Source of the DNA: Promicromonospora sp. Populi
Lineage (GTDB): Bacteria > Actinomycetota > Actinomycetes > Actinomycetales > Cellulomonadaceae
Direction of reading: 5' to 3'
Assembly: GCF_041081105.1 (NCBI RefSeq)
Contig: NZ_CP163528.1
Coordinates: 3,906,001 to 3,970,000, forward strand
DNA: 64,000 nucleotides
Part shown: positions 50,532 through 58,981 of the stretch, in pieces
Layout of the letters: each line of letters begins with the position of its first letter
Numbering within the stretch: position 1 is the first letter of the stretch
Notes under the pieces: model-generated
The model's input: only the letters and a program-made list of their open reading frames with translations
Databases searched by the model: none
What the model was told of the DNA's origin: nothing
Position numbers and translations under genes: made by a program

Positions 50532-52649
50532 ATGACGACCACCTCCGAGCCCGTGTCCCCGGCGGCGGCCCCGCAGGCGGATGTGCCCCAGCCTGCGGTG
50601 ACGCGTCCGCCGTCGGGCACCCGCGTGGACGTGCCGGCCCTGCAGCAGCTGCTGCTCGGCCGCTGGCCCGAGGCGCGGTCCGAGGCCCGTCGCCTGGTTG
50701 CCGAGCACCCCGAGCTCTGGAAGAAGGAGGGGATCACCAAGGAGGAGCACCGGGAGATCACCCTCGCCCAGATGAAGCAGATGGTGCCCTACGGCCACGT
50801 CCTGCGGGCCTTCCCGGTGCGCCTCGGCGGCCGCGGCGAGGCGGGTGCCAACCTGGTGGGCTTCGAGGAGCTGGTCGCCGCGGACCCGTCGCTGCAGATC
50901 AAGGCCGGTGTGCAGTGGGGCCTGTTCGCGTCCGCGATCAACCACCTCGGCACCGAGGAGCAGCAGGACCGGCTGCTCCCGGGCGCCATGGACCTGTCGG
51001 TCCCGGGTGCGTTCGCGATGACCGAGACGGGGCACGGCTCCGACGTCGCCTCCATCGGCACCACCGCGACGTACGACCCGGCGACCGAGGAGTTTGTGCT
51101 CAACACCCCGTTCCGCGGGGCGTGGAAGCAGTACCTCGGCAACGCGGCCGCGCACGGCGTGGCTGCGACGGTGTTCGCGCAGCTCATCACGGGCGGCGTC
51201 GACCACGGTGTGCACTGCTTCTACGTGCCGATCCGCGACCCGCGGACCATGGAGTTCCTGCCCGGCGTCGGCGGTGAGGACGACGACCAGAAGGGCGGCC
51301 TCAACGGCATCGACAACGGCAAGCTGCACTTCACGAACGTGCGCGTCCCGCGTCGGGACCTGCTCGCCCGTTACGGCCAGGTGGCCGCGGACGGCAGCTA
51401 CACCTCCTCGATCGACAGCCCCGGCCGCCGGTTCTTCACGATGCTCGGCGCCCTGGTGCAGGGCCGCGTGTCGCTGGACGGCGCGGCGATCACCGCGGCG
51501 AAGATCGGCCTCGCGATCGCCACGAAGTACGCCGACCAGCGCCGCCAGTTCTCGCCGGCCGCCGGTGCCGACGAGCTGACGCTGCTCGACTACGCGACCC
51601 ACCGCCGTCGGCTCTTCCCGAAGATCGCCGAGGCGTACGCGATGCACTTCGCGCACGACGAGCTGCTCGACCTGTTCGACGTCGTCTTCTCCGGCCGCGA
51701 GGACACCCCGGCCAAGCGCGAGGACCTCGAGACCACGGCGGCGGCGCTCAAGGCGACCTCCACCTGGTACGCCCTCGACACCCTCCAGGAGTGCCGCGAG
51801 GCCTGCGGCGGCGCCGGTTTCCTCTCCGAGAACCGCTTCACCAGCCTGCGCGCGGACCTCGACATCTATGCCACGTTCGAGGGCGACAACCACGTGCTGC
51901 TGCAGCTCGCGGCGAAGCGCCTCGTGGGTGACTACGGCAAGAAGCTGGCGCGGGCGGCCAAGTCTCCCGCCGGCATGGCGGGCATCGTGGCCGGGCAGGC
52001 CAAGGACACGCTGCTGCACAAGCTCCCGCTGACGAGGCTCGGCCAGTCGGTGGCCGACGGCGGCGCTGCGCGCAGCGCGCGTCGTCTGCTCGACGCCGAC
52101 GTGCAGCGCGCGCTGATCGCCGGCCGTTTCGAGGGCATGGTCGCGGACGTCGCGATGGGCATGCGCCCGGCGGTCAAGGCCGACTCGATCAAGGCGCAGG
52201 AGATCTTCGACGACCACCAGGTGGAGCTCCTCGGGTCCGCCACCGCGTGGGCCGAGCTCGTGCGCTGGGACGCGTTCACGAAGGCCATCAAGACTGTGCC
52301 CGACGCCGGCACCCGCAAGGTGCTGACCCTGCTCCGCGACATCGACGGCCTCACCACCATCGAGCGCCACCTCGACTGGCACCTGACCAACGGCCGCATC
52401 TCGGCGGGGCGGGCGAAGGCGGTCACGGCGACGATCGACCACCTGCTCAAGGAGCTTCGCCCGCACGTGCTCGACGTCATCGACGCCTGGGGCTTCGCAC
52501 CGGAGCACCTGCGTGCTCCGATCGCCGACGGCTCCGAGAAGGTGCGTCAGGACGAGGCGCGCGCGTACTACCGCGAGCTGCGCGCCAGCGGCACGGCACC
52601 GATCAGCGAGAAGGAGCTGCGCAAGCAGCAGGCGAGCTCGCCGAAGTAG
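50532..52649 (+). CDS. acyl-CoA dehydrogenase / acyl-CoA oxidase-like flavoprotein
   Basis: 705 aa, longer than the usual 380-aa ACAD and close to the acyl-CoA oxidase (ACOX) plan. The FAD domain contains GAFAMTETGHGSDVASIGTTATYD and FHFTNVRVP-like KLHFTNVRVPRRDLL. The C-terminal alpha domain has ECREACGGAGFLSENRFTSLRADLDIYATFEGDNHVLLQ with the likely catalytic Glu in FEGDN. A second helical region runs to the end. An Ala/Pro-rich N-terminus (1-30) precedes it. GAGGAG lies upstream of the ATG. It would produce enoyl-CoA for the MaoC hydratase. Confidence 0.9.
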   Translation: MTTTSEPVSPAAAPQADVPQPAVTRPPSGTRVDVPALQQLLLGRWPEARSEARRLVAEHPELWKKEGITKEEHREITLAQMKQMVPYGHVLRAFPVRLGGRGEAGANLVGFEELVAADPSLQIKAGVQWGLFASAINHLGTEEQQDRLLPGAMDLSVPGAFAMTETGHGSDVASIGTTATYDPATEEFVLNTPFRGAWKQYLGNAAAHGVAATVFAQLITGGVDHGVHCFYVPIRDPRTMEFLPGVGGEDDDQKGGLNGIDNGKLHFTNVRVPRRDLLARYGQVAADGSYTSSIDSPGRRFFTMLGALVQGRVSLDGAAITAAKIGLAIATKYADQRRQFSPAAGADELTLLDYATHRRRLFPKIAEAYAMHFAHDELLDLFDVVFSGREDTPAKREDLETTAAALKATSTWYALDTLQECREACGGAGFLSENRFTSLRADLDIYATFEGDNHVLLQLAAKRLVGDYGKKLARAAKSPAGMAGIVAGQAKDTLLHKLPLTRLGQSVADGGAARSARRLLDADVQRALIAGRFEGMVADVAMGMRPAVKADSIKAQEIFDDHQVELLGSATAWAELVRWDAFTKAIKTVPDAGTRKVLTLLRDIDGLTTIERHLDWHLTNGRISAGRAKAVTATIDHLLKELRPHVLDVIDAWGFAPEHLRAPIADGSEKVRQDEARAYYRELRASGTAPISEKELRKQQASSPK

Positions 52650-52976
52650 TCACGCGGCGTCGGGCACCGCGGCCACGACCGGGACCGGGAGCTGCTGCAC
52701 CGGCACCGGGACGGCCGCGGTGGCCGGCTCCTCGGCGACGAGGGGGTGCGCGGGCGGCTCATCGGCGACGGGGCGCGCGAGCGGCCCGCCGAGCGTGATC
52801 GGGGCGTTCGGCGTGAGTGCCGGTTCGGGCGCTGCCCGGACAACGACAAAGGTGCCCGCCAGCCCGAGGAGGGCGGCGAGCACGGTTAGCGGTACGAGCT
52901 GGTAGGCGAGCGCTGCGCCGAGCAGCGCGCCGCCGCCCACAGCCACGATCGAGCCAAGGGTGATCACACGGGTCAT
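52650..52976 (-). CDS. small membrane protein with Pro/Ala-rich tail
   Basis: 108 aa. The start is the ATG at 52976, 5 nt after GGGAGG. Two hydrophobic stretches (VITLGSIVAVGGGALLGAALAYQLV and LTVLAALLGLAGTFVVV) form a helical hairpin, followed by a Pro/Ala/Val-rich tail (about 60-108). The stop codon abuts the stop of the convergent acyl-CoA dehydrogenase gene without a spacer. No family is recognised. Confidence 0.65.
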   Translation of the reverse strand: MTRVITLGSIVAVGGGALLGAALAYQLVPLTVLAALLGLAGTFVVVRAAPEPALTPNAPITLGGPLARPVADEPPAHPLVAEEPATAAVPVPVQQLPVPVVAAVPDAA

Positions 52977-53123
52977 CAGGAGCCTCCCTGCCGAGGGGGC
53001 ACAGCAAATTCGGCGAGCCTGCCTCGCCGCCAGTTCCAGGAAACCGCAACCAGCGCGGGTCCGCACCTCGAATCGCGCCGGTGCCGGTCACGACTGGGTC
53101 ACGACCTGGACCAGGCCGCCTGC

Positions 53124-54002
53124 TCACACCGGGTTGCAGTGCGCGGCGGCGGTCAGGATCAGCCCGACGTCGGGGCGCCAGGGCTCGAGGTTCCACGTGC
53201 CCTTGTCAGGTGCGCCCATCGCGTGACACACGAGCTGGTCGTCCATCGGCGCGCTGTCCGCCTCGGGCTCGGTTGCCACGAGCTGGGTGCGGATCAGGTC
53301 GAGTCCCGCCTCGCCCGCGTGCCGGACCCAGTCCGTGGGGTCCACGGCCAGCGAGCGGCCGCCCTCGTTCTCGCCCCAGGTCGCGCTCTCGATCGCGCTC
53401 GTGCCGATCACGAATGTGACCGAGACCGGCTCGGTCCCTGCAGCGGATCCAGAGCCCTGCGCGGAGGGAGTGGCCCGGTCGTCCACCTCGACCCGGGCGG
53501 TGGTCGCGTCGACGTCGGTCACCTCGATGCGGGGCGCGCCGTCCTCGGTGCCCGACGGCGGTTCCGGCGGGCCGACCGCCGCGCGCGGGCTGTCGTCGCC
53601 GTCGAGCACGGAGATGCTGCCGTCGGAGTCGACGTCGAGCGTGCCGGCGGAGGTGAGGGTCAGCTCCGCGGACTCGCCCGGGGCGAGCACAAAGGTGACC
53701 GTCTGCGTGCCCGGTCCCTGCGCGCCCGCCTGGACGGTGGCGGCGCTCGGCGCTCCGACCTCGAGGACGACGTCGCCGACGGCGACCGTGCTGGTCTGCA
53801 GCTCCGGCTGGGCCTCGTCGGTGGTCGTCGGCTGCTCAGGTGTCAGTGGCGAGTGCGAGGCTGCGGGGGTCGGGTCCGCGTCTGTGCCGTCCGCCCGCGG
53901 GTCGTCGGCCAGGCCGCAGCCGCTCGTCGCGAGGAGCGCGGCGACTGCCGCGCACGCCGCGCGCGCGGCATGGCGCGGCGTTACGGCTCGTCGGGTCGGC
54001 AC
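53124..54002 (-). CDS. secreted lipoprotein with C-terminal DUF2599 domain
   Basis: 292 aa. An Arg-rich N-terminus and hydrophobic run lead to the lipobox LLATSGC (Cys about 29). A low-complexity Pro/Thr/Glu segment follows, then beta-rich sequence (about 75-225). The C-terminal segment has two cysteines (DDQLVCHAMGAPDKGTWNLEP and AAAHCNPV) that match the DUF2599 pattern of mycobacterial and nocardial exported proteins. The start is a GTG at 54002 with no clear ribosome site. The function is unknown; it lies on the outer face of the membrane. Confidence 0.75.
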   Translation of the reverse strand: MPTRRAVTPRHAARAACAAVAALLATSGCGLADDPRADGTDADPTPAASHSPLTPEQPTTTDEAQPELQTSTVAVGDVVLEVGAPSAATVQAGAQGPGTQTVTFVLAPGESAELTLTSAGTLDVDSDGSISVLDGDDSPRAAVGPPEPPSGTEDGAPRIEVTDVDATTARVEVDDRATPSAQGSGSAAGTEPVSVTFVIGTSAIESATWGENEGGRSLAVDPTDWVRHAGEAGLDLIRTQLVATEPEADSAPMDDQLVCHAMGAPDKGTWNLEPWRPDVGLILTAAAHCNPV

Positions 54003-54073
54003 ACACCCATTGTGCGGGTAGCCCGCACGGGTCGAAGTACCGGGTGGCGCGTGTCGGCGGGACCCCCTATGTT

Positions 54074-54089
54074 TAGAACATGCGTTCGA
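54074..54089. promoter_or_regulatory. LexA/SOS-type box overlapping the start codon
   Basis: TAGAAC-ATGC-GTTCGA matches the actinobacterial SOS consensus TCGAAC-N4-GTTCGA at all but one position. It lies immediately after the -10 TATGTT (54068-54073) and includes the ATG at 54080, an ideal blocking position for LexA. Confidence 0.7.
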
Positions 54090-54739
54090 ACAAGGTGCTG
54101 GTGGCTCATGACCCGGCTGACGTGCTGAGCCAGTCTCCGCGTGGTGCGGTCACGCCGCGCGAGTCGGGGTTCGCGAGCGGTTTCGCGAACCTCACCGAAG
54201 CGGTCGATGCCGTGGCGGCGGTCGACTCGCTCCTCGCCTCGCTCACGGCGTCCCGCGCCGTGCTCGTGGAGTCGGTCCGGGAGTGGGTGGCGGACCGGCC
54301 CGAGCTGTTCGGCGCCCCAGAGGTCGAGACGGACGATCCCGCGGGGTTCCCGCCCGAGCTCGTCGAGCAGCTCGCAAGGGTGCTGCGGGTGCCGCAGAGC
54401 TCGGCCGTCGCGCTCATCGAGGAGTCCTGTGCGCTGGTGCGCGAGCATCCGCGGACGCTCGCGGCGCTGCGCGGCGGGCACATCACCCACGCGCACGCGC
54501 AGCTGATCCTTGGCTACACGGACGGGTTGCGCCGGGCCAACCGGGTGGCGCTGGAGACCCGCCTGCTCAAGCATGCGCCCACCACTACCCCGGGTGAGCT
54601 GAGCCTTGTCGCGCGGACCGAGCGCGAGCGGCGGCTCCGTCCGGAACGCAGGGCGGAGCCACCGGCCGCGCGCAAGGTGGCGGCCAGGTCCGGGCGTCAG
54701 CGGCTCAGCGCTTCCCCCACAGGTCGTCCCAGGCGGTGA
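54080..54739 (+). CDS. truncated DUF222 (13E12-type) HNH endonuclease remnant
   Basis: 219 aa. The N-terminus matches DUF222 proteins (DSLLASLTASRAVLVESVREWV, VALIEESCALVREHPRTLAALRGGHITHAHAQLILGYT). The frame continues to about residue 190 (ELSLVARTERERRLRPERRAEPP) and then ends with an unrelated SGRQRLSASPTGRPRR tail. Complete family members run to about 450 aa and end in an HNH nuclease domain, which is missing here. The last 35 bp overlap the convergent gene, suggesting a deletion fused the two loci. TATGTT lies 6 nt before the ATG (leaderless) and is followed by a LexA-type box. Confidence 0.7.
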   Translation: MRSNKVLVAHDPADVLSQSPRGAVTPRESGFASGFANLTEAVDAVAAVDSLLASLTASRAVLVESVREWVADRPELFGAPEVETDDPAGFPPELVEQLARVLRVPQSSAVALIEESCALVREHPRTLAALRGGHITHAHAQLILGYTDGLRRANRVALETRLLKHAPTTTPGELSLVARTERERRLRPERRAEPPAARKVAARSGRQRLSASPTGRPRR

Positions 54740-55826
54740 ACGGGTCGTCAGCACGCGGGGGCTGCTGGGGGCTGCCGCCCGCTGCGACGGCCGGGGCCTG
54801 CCCGCCCCAGGCGGGAGCGCCCCAGGTGGGGCTGTCCCACGCCGGTCCGGCCTGACCGTGCTGGTCCTGGCCGGCCTCGTCCGGGTCGGCGCCGTACGCG
54901 ACCCAGTCCTGTTGTCCGTACGGTCCGGCGGGCTGTTGGTCCGCTGCACCGTACGGCTCGGCGGCAGGGTAGGACGCGTCGTACTGAGCCTCGTAGCCCT
55001 CGGCTGCGGGCTCCCGGTGGTCCGGTTCCTGCCACTGTTGCGCGGCCTCGGTCTGCCCCGACCACATCGGCGCGGACTGCTGCTGTGCCGGCCAGGCCGG
55101 CCCGGACTCCGGCTGAGCCGTGTCGCCCGGCGGCGCGTAGCTGTGGGCGCCGTAGCTCGGCGCGGAGAACGGGGTCTGGTCGATCAGCTCCGGCTCGCGG
55201 CCCGACGAGGACGGCAGCGAGGGATGGCCGTCGTCGTACCGCCGCGGGGTGGCGACGGCCGCGAACGTCGTGGTGGCCAGGTACTGCTCGAACGGGACGT
55301 CGAAGGTCTCGTCCTCCGACCACGCCGAGTCCCAGGCCGTGGCGACGGGCTGCGCGGCGGCTCGGCGACCGTCGTCAGGCATCGGGGGGAGGCGGATCTC
55401 GCCCGAGCTGTGCAACACGCGGTCGTGCATCTGCCCCACCCAGTTGAGCGCGAGCTCGAAGCGCATGGTGCTGAGGCCGTGCACGCTCAGCTCGCCGCCG
55501 AGGGCCGGGTGCGGGGTGAAGGTGTAGACGTCTTCCTCGTTGAGCTGGAGGCCGCGGCTGCGTGCGTCGCGGACCAGGTCGTCCATCAGATACGTCGCGC
55601 GGCCCTCAGGGGACTCTAGCTCCGCGTACATGGTGACGGCCGAGGTCCACCGGAGCTCGATAGTGCCTTCCACCGTGTCCAGGAACCACCAGCCGTCCAG
55701 CGACTCGAGGAAGATGTCCCCGAAGCAGGTGGCGAAGCGCGGAGTCTGCTCACGCAGCCCCAGCCACTGCCCTGAGGCAAGCCCGAACTCGAAGGCAACC
55801 TTCGGAAAAGTTCGGAGCAGCTTCAT
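54705..55826 (-). CDS. DUF1851/Tdi1-like domain protein with long low-complexity tail
   Basis: 373 aa. Residues about 1-115 resemble the GAD-like/DUF1851 domain that occurs in immunity proteins (FATCFGDIFLESLDGWWFLDTVEGTIELRW). A middle region to about 190 follows. The C-terminal half is rich in Pro, Gln, Trp, Tyr and Ala with repeated W-containing units (GPAWPAQQQSAPMWSGQ, AWDSPTWGAPAWGGQ, ending DPFTAWDDLWGKR). Tail repeats of this sort suggest a protein-binding or phase-separating segment. The domain call is by eye and tentative. No toxin partner is recognisable nearby. Confidence 0.65.
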   Translation of the reverse strand: MKLLRTFPKVAFEFGLASGQWLGLREQTPRFATCFGDIFLESLDGWWFLDTVEGTIELRWTSAVTMYAELESPEGRATYLMDDLVRDARSRGLQLNEEDVYTFTPHPALGGELSVHGLSTMRFELALNWVGQMHDRVLHSSGEIRLPPMPDDGRRAAAQPVATAWDSAWSEDETFDVPFEQYLATTTFAAVATPRRYDDGHPSLPSSSGREPELIDQTPFSAPSYGAHSYAPPGDTAQPESGPAWPAQQQSAPMWSGQTEAAQQWQEPDHREPAAEGYEAQYDASYPAAEPYGAADQQPAGPYGQQDWVAYGADPDEAGQDQHGQAGPAWDSPTWGAPAWGGQAPAVAAGGSPQQPPRADDPFTAWDDLWGKR

Positions 55827-55923
55827 GTCCGAATGAAACCACTATCGGGTAAACGTCGGGAACCCCTTGTGGCAACTTTATTTCACCCTTAACGTGCCCG
55901 ACCCGAGACAGACTCAGGCCCGC

Positions 55924-56574
55924 TCAGGCCAGGCCCGACTGGTACGCGAACACCACGAGCTGCGCCCGGTCGCGTGCGGAGAGCTTGATCATCGCGCGCG
56001 ACACGTGCGTCCTGGCGGTCGCCGGGCTGAGCACCAGCTCCTCCGCGATCTCGTGGTTGCTCAGGCCTTGCGCCACGAGGCCGACGACCTCGTGCTCCCG
56101 GTCGGTCAGGTCCCCGATGCGGGGGTGCGGCGCCAGGGCGCGAGGGGACGCGGCGGTGAACTCCCTGATCAGCGTCCGTGTGGCCGACGGCGCGAGCAGC
56201 GCGCCGCCGTCGTGCACCGTGCGGATCGCGGCCACTAGGTCGGCCGGCGGGGTGTTCTTGAGCAGGAACCCGCTGGCCCCGGCGCGCAGACCGTCGACGA
56301 CGTACTGGTCGTGCTCGAACGTCGTGAGCACCACGACGCGGGTCCCGGTGAGGTCGGGGTCCTCGGCGATCCGCCGGGTCGCCTCGATGCCGTCGATGCC
56401 CGGCATCCGGATGTCCATGAGCACCACGTCCGGTCGCAGCCGGCGCGCCTCGGCGACGGCGGCGATACCGTCCGCCGCCTCGCCGGCGACCGTGGTGTCC
56501 TCCTCCCCCGAGATGAGGGCGTGCAGGCCCATCCGGACCAGGTCCTGGTCGTCCACCAGCAGCACCGAGATCAT
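55924..56574 (-). CDS. NarL/FixJ-family response regulator
   Basis: 216 aa. The receiver domain (1-120) has acidic D8/D9, the phospho-acceptor D54 (DVVLMDIRMPG) and K105-like LLKN. The LuxR-type HTH (about 150-210) reads LTDREHEVVGLVAQGLSNHEIAEELVLSPATARTHVSRAMIKL. It overlaps the kinase gene by 4 bp (ATGA), so the pair is co-expressed. Its target genes are not visible, though the neighbouring membrane-protein gene is divergent from this operon. Confidence 0.93.
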   Translation of the reverse strand: MISVLLVDDQDLVRMGLHALISGEEDTTVAGEAADGIAAVAEARRLRPDVVLMDIRMPGIDGIEATRRIAEDPDLTGTRVVVLTTFEHDQYVVDGLRAGASGFLLKNTPPADLVAAIRTVHDGGALLAPSATRTLIREFTAASPRALAPHPRIGDLTDREHEVVGLVAQGLSNHEIAEELVLSPATARTHVSRAMIKLSARDRAQLVVFAYQSGLA

Positions 56575-57674
56575 GCGACACCTCCCGCAGGCAGCGCTGC
56601 CCGCACCTCGAAAGACTCGTCGACAGGCCCGGCGTCGAGCCGCCCGCCCAGGGACTCGACACGGTGCCGCATCCCGGTGATGCCGAAGCCCGCGGCGAAC
56701 GAGCCCTCGGCACGCGGGTTACGCACCGCGAGCCGGACGCCGTCCGGCTCGTACACCACCTCGACGCGTGCCGCCGAGTCGGCGCCGTGCTTGACCACGT
56801 TGGTCAGCGACTCCTGGAGCACACGGTAGGCGGCGAGGTCGACGGCGTCGGGCAGCGGTCTGGGCGTGCCGCTGACCTCGAGGTCCACCGAGACACCCGC
56901 CGAGCGGACCCGCTGCGCCAGCACCTCCAGGTTGGCGAGCCCGGCGGTCGGCGCCCGCTCCGGGCCCCCGCTCGTGCCGGAACCGGGCCGGATGTCCGCG
57001 AGGGTGGTCCGCAGCTCGGTCAGGGCCTCGTTCGCGGCCTTCGAGATGGCGGTCAGCGCGGTGGTCGCATCGCGCGGGGTGCCGAGGTGGAGCGCGATGT
57101 CGGCCTGCATCTGGATCGCGGCCAGCCCGTGCCCTACGACGTCGTGCACCTCGTACGCGAGCTGCAGCCGCTCGTCGTCGCGGGCCTGCTGCTCCGCCGC
57201 CGTCTGTTCCGCTGACCGTGCCTGGTGCCACATCCGCCGGGCTACGCCGATGCTGAACGGCACCGCCACGATGGCGCTTGCCGGGATCAGCCCTTCCGGC
57301 AGACCGAGCGCGGCCGGATGCGTGAAGACGTGGATCAGGAGCAGCGCCAGCGTGACCGACGCGTACAGCAGCGCAGGGCGGAGCGGCCGGCGTCGGGCCA
57401 GGGAGTAGATCGCCACCACCAGGCACACCATCACCGGGCCGTACGGGTACGCGAGCAGCAGATAGGTGACCGTCGCACCGGCGACCACACCCAGCGTCGG
57501 CACCGGCCAGCGGCTCCGGAACAGCGTCGCCACCGCGGCGGTCACCGCCAGCACGTACGCCAGCCCGTCGATCGGACGCACCCCGTCCGACGCGGGCAGG
57601 AACGCCATCGAGACCAGCGTGAACGCCGTCAGCGCGGCGGCCACACCCACATCGACGAGACGCAGCTTTCCCAT
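56571..57674 (-). CDS. sensor histidine kinase (NarX/DesK type)
   Basis: 367 aa, cognate of the adjacent response regulator. Five or six membrane helices fill residues about 8-145. The HisKA_3 motif is E175-V-H177-D-V-V-GHGL (H177 phosphorylated). The GHKL ATPase has LQESLTNVVKHG (N box) and GFGITGMRHRVESLGG (G1/G2 boxes). The start is the ATG at 57674, about 10 nt after GGAGG. The short extracellular loops suggest intramembrane sensing, as in the LiaS/DesK group; the stimulus is unknown. Confidence 0.92.
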   Translation of the reverse strand: MGKLRLVDVGVAAALTAFTLVSMAFLPASDGVRPIDGLAYVLAVTAAVATLFRSRWPVPTLGVVAGATVTYLLLAYPYGPVMVCLVVAIYSLARRRPLRPALLYASVTLALLLIHVFTHPAALGLPEGLIPASAIVAVPFSIGVARRMWHQARSAEQTAAEQQARDDERLQLAYEVHDVVGHGLAAIQMQADIALHLGTPRDATTALTAISKAANEALTELRTTLADIRPGSGTSGGPERAPTAGLANLEVLAQRVRSAGVSVDLEVSGTPRPLPDAVDLAAYRVLQESLTNVVKHGADSAARVEVVYEPDGVRLAVRNPRAEGSFAAGFGITGMRHRVESLGGRLDAGPVDESFEVRAALPAGGVA

Positions 57675-57893
57675 AGTTCGATCACCTCCAGCCCCACTGT
57701 GTCCGAGGGCGGCCCCCGCGTCACCCCCTGCGCGCCGTACCCCGCAGTACGTCCCGGGACGTAGACGAGCCGCCCGGCCGACGTCGTGAGACGCAGCGGG
57801 AGTGCCGCCCCGCAGCCGATCCGGTACCACGCCGAGGCCGCGACGCTGGGACACACGGGCGGATCGGCCGCTCGCGTGAAGGAGGCGAACACC

Positions 57894-58427
57894 GTGAACC
57901 TGGCACCGCGCACCCGCAAAGCCGTGCTGACACTGCACATCGTGTCCAGCGGCGCATGGATCGGCATCGACGTGCTGGTCGCCGTGCTCGCCGGGGTCGG
58001 GCTCACGAGCGGCTCGGACGCCGCCCGTGGGCTCGCCCTGCGCGCCCTCGGCGAGTACGTGGTGACGCCCATGCTGGTCTCTGCGCTGGTCTGCCTCGGC
58101 ACGGGCGTGCTGCTCGGCCTCGCGACCAAATGGGGCCTGGTCCGCTACTGGTGGGTGGCGGTCAAGCTCGTCATGACCCTGGTGCTGTGCACGCTCATCC
58201 TGGTCGCGCTGCAGCCGGACATGCCCCACGTCGCCGCCGCCGGTGTCGCTATCGAGGCCGGGCAGGACCCGGTCACGGACATCTCCTTCCTCGTCTACCC
58301 GCCGGCGGTGTCCCTCACCGCGCTGGTCGTCGCCACGCTGCTGTCCGTGTACAAGCCATGGGGGCGCCGGCGCCCGCGGACCGCGCCCGCAAGAGTGTCG
58401 GAGAGACGGCATACCGTTGCCGCATGA
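57894..58427 (+). CDS. four-helix membrane protein (DUF2269-like)
   Basis: 177 aa from a GTG at 57894, 8 nt after GGAGG; an in-frame ATG-type start at 57786 has no ribosome site. Four hydrophobic helices are visible (KAVLTLHIVSSGAWIGIDVLVAVLAGVGL, LVSALVCLGTGVLLGLATKWGL, WWVAVKLVMTLVLCTLILVAL, VYPPAVSLTALVVATLLSVYKPWG), with a conserved-looking His and Trp in helix 1. Such proteins resemble DUF2269/haem-associated membrane proteins, but the assignment is tentative. Divergent from the two-component operon; overlaps the GNAT gene by 4 bp (ATGA). Confidence 0.75.
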   Translation: MNLAPRTRKAVLTLHIVSSGAWIGIDVLVAVLAGVGLTSGSDAARGLALRALGEYVVTPMLVSALVCLGTGVLLGLATKWGLVRYWWVAVKLVMTLVLCTLILVALQPDMPHVAAAGVAIEAGQDPVTDISFLVYPPAVSLTALVVATLLSVYKPWGRRRPRTAPARVSERRHTVAA

Positions 58428-58981
58428 GCATCGAGGGACGGGCCATCGAAGTGCGCACAGCGGCCCCCGCGGAGTACGAGGACATCGGGAAGATCGTCGC
58501 GGAGGCGTTCCATGCGGACGGGCAGCTCGAGGCGCCCGACTCCGCGTTCTATGCGGGTGTCCTGCGTGACGTTGCCAGCCGTGCCGCCGCTGCGGAGATC
58601 ATCGTCGCTCTGGACGGCGGCACGGTGCTGGACGGCGGCACGGTGCTGGACGGCGGCACGGTGCTGGACGGCGGCACGGTGCTGGGCGGGGTGACCTTCG
58701 TACCGCGCGGCGGCCCGATGGCCGACATCGCCCAGGACGGTGAGGCGGAGATCCGCATGCTCGGCGTGGCACCGGAGGCCCAGGGCCGGGGCGCCGGGAC
58801 CGCGCTGATGCGCGAGTGCATCACACGCGCCGCCGGGACGCGGCGCATCGTGCTCTCCACCCAGACCGTCGCCCACGGATCCCACCGGCTCTACGAGCGG
58901 CTCGGTTTTGTGCGCGAACCCGCCCGGGACTGGACGCCCGTCCCCGGCGTCGACCTGCTCGTCTACGCGCTGGACCTGTAG
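58424..58981 (+). CDS. GNAT acetyltransferase with in-frame DGGTVL repeats
   Basis: 185 aa from the ATG at 58424, coupled to the preceding membrane-protein gene. The GNAT motif A is intact (IRMLGVAPEAQGRGAGTALMRECITRA), with YERLGFVREP at motif B. Residues 64-87 consist of four copies of DGGTVL encoded by an 18-bp minisatellite. They lie between the first beta-alpha elements and motif A, in the position of a surface loop. The repeats can expand or contract in frame. The stop abuts the stop of the convergent EamA gene; the two share TAGCTA. Confidence 0.85.
   Translation: MSIEGRAIEVRTAAPAEYEDIGKIVAEAFHADGQLEAPDSAFYAGVLRDVASRAAAAEIIVALDGGTVLDGGTVLDGGTVLDGGTVLGGVTFVPRGGPMADIAQDGEAEIRMLGVAPEAQGRGAGTALMRECITRAAGTRRIVLSTQTVAHGSHRLYERLGFVREPARDWTPVPGVDLLVYALDL
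58613..58684 (+). repeat. four perfect 18-bp tandem repeats
   Basis: GACGGCGGCACGGTGCTG is repeated four times without mismatch, in frame with the GNAT gene (Asp-Gly-Gly-Thr-Val-Leu). A partial fifth unit (GGCGGGGTG) follows. Confidence 0.95.
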
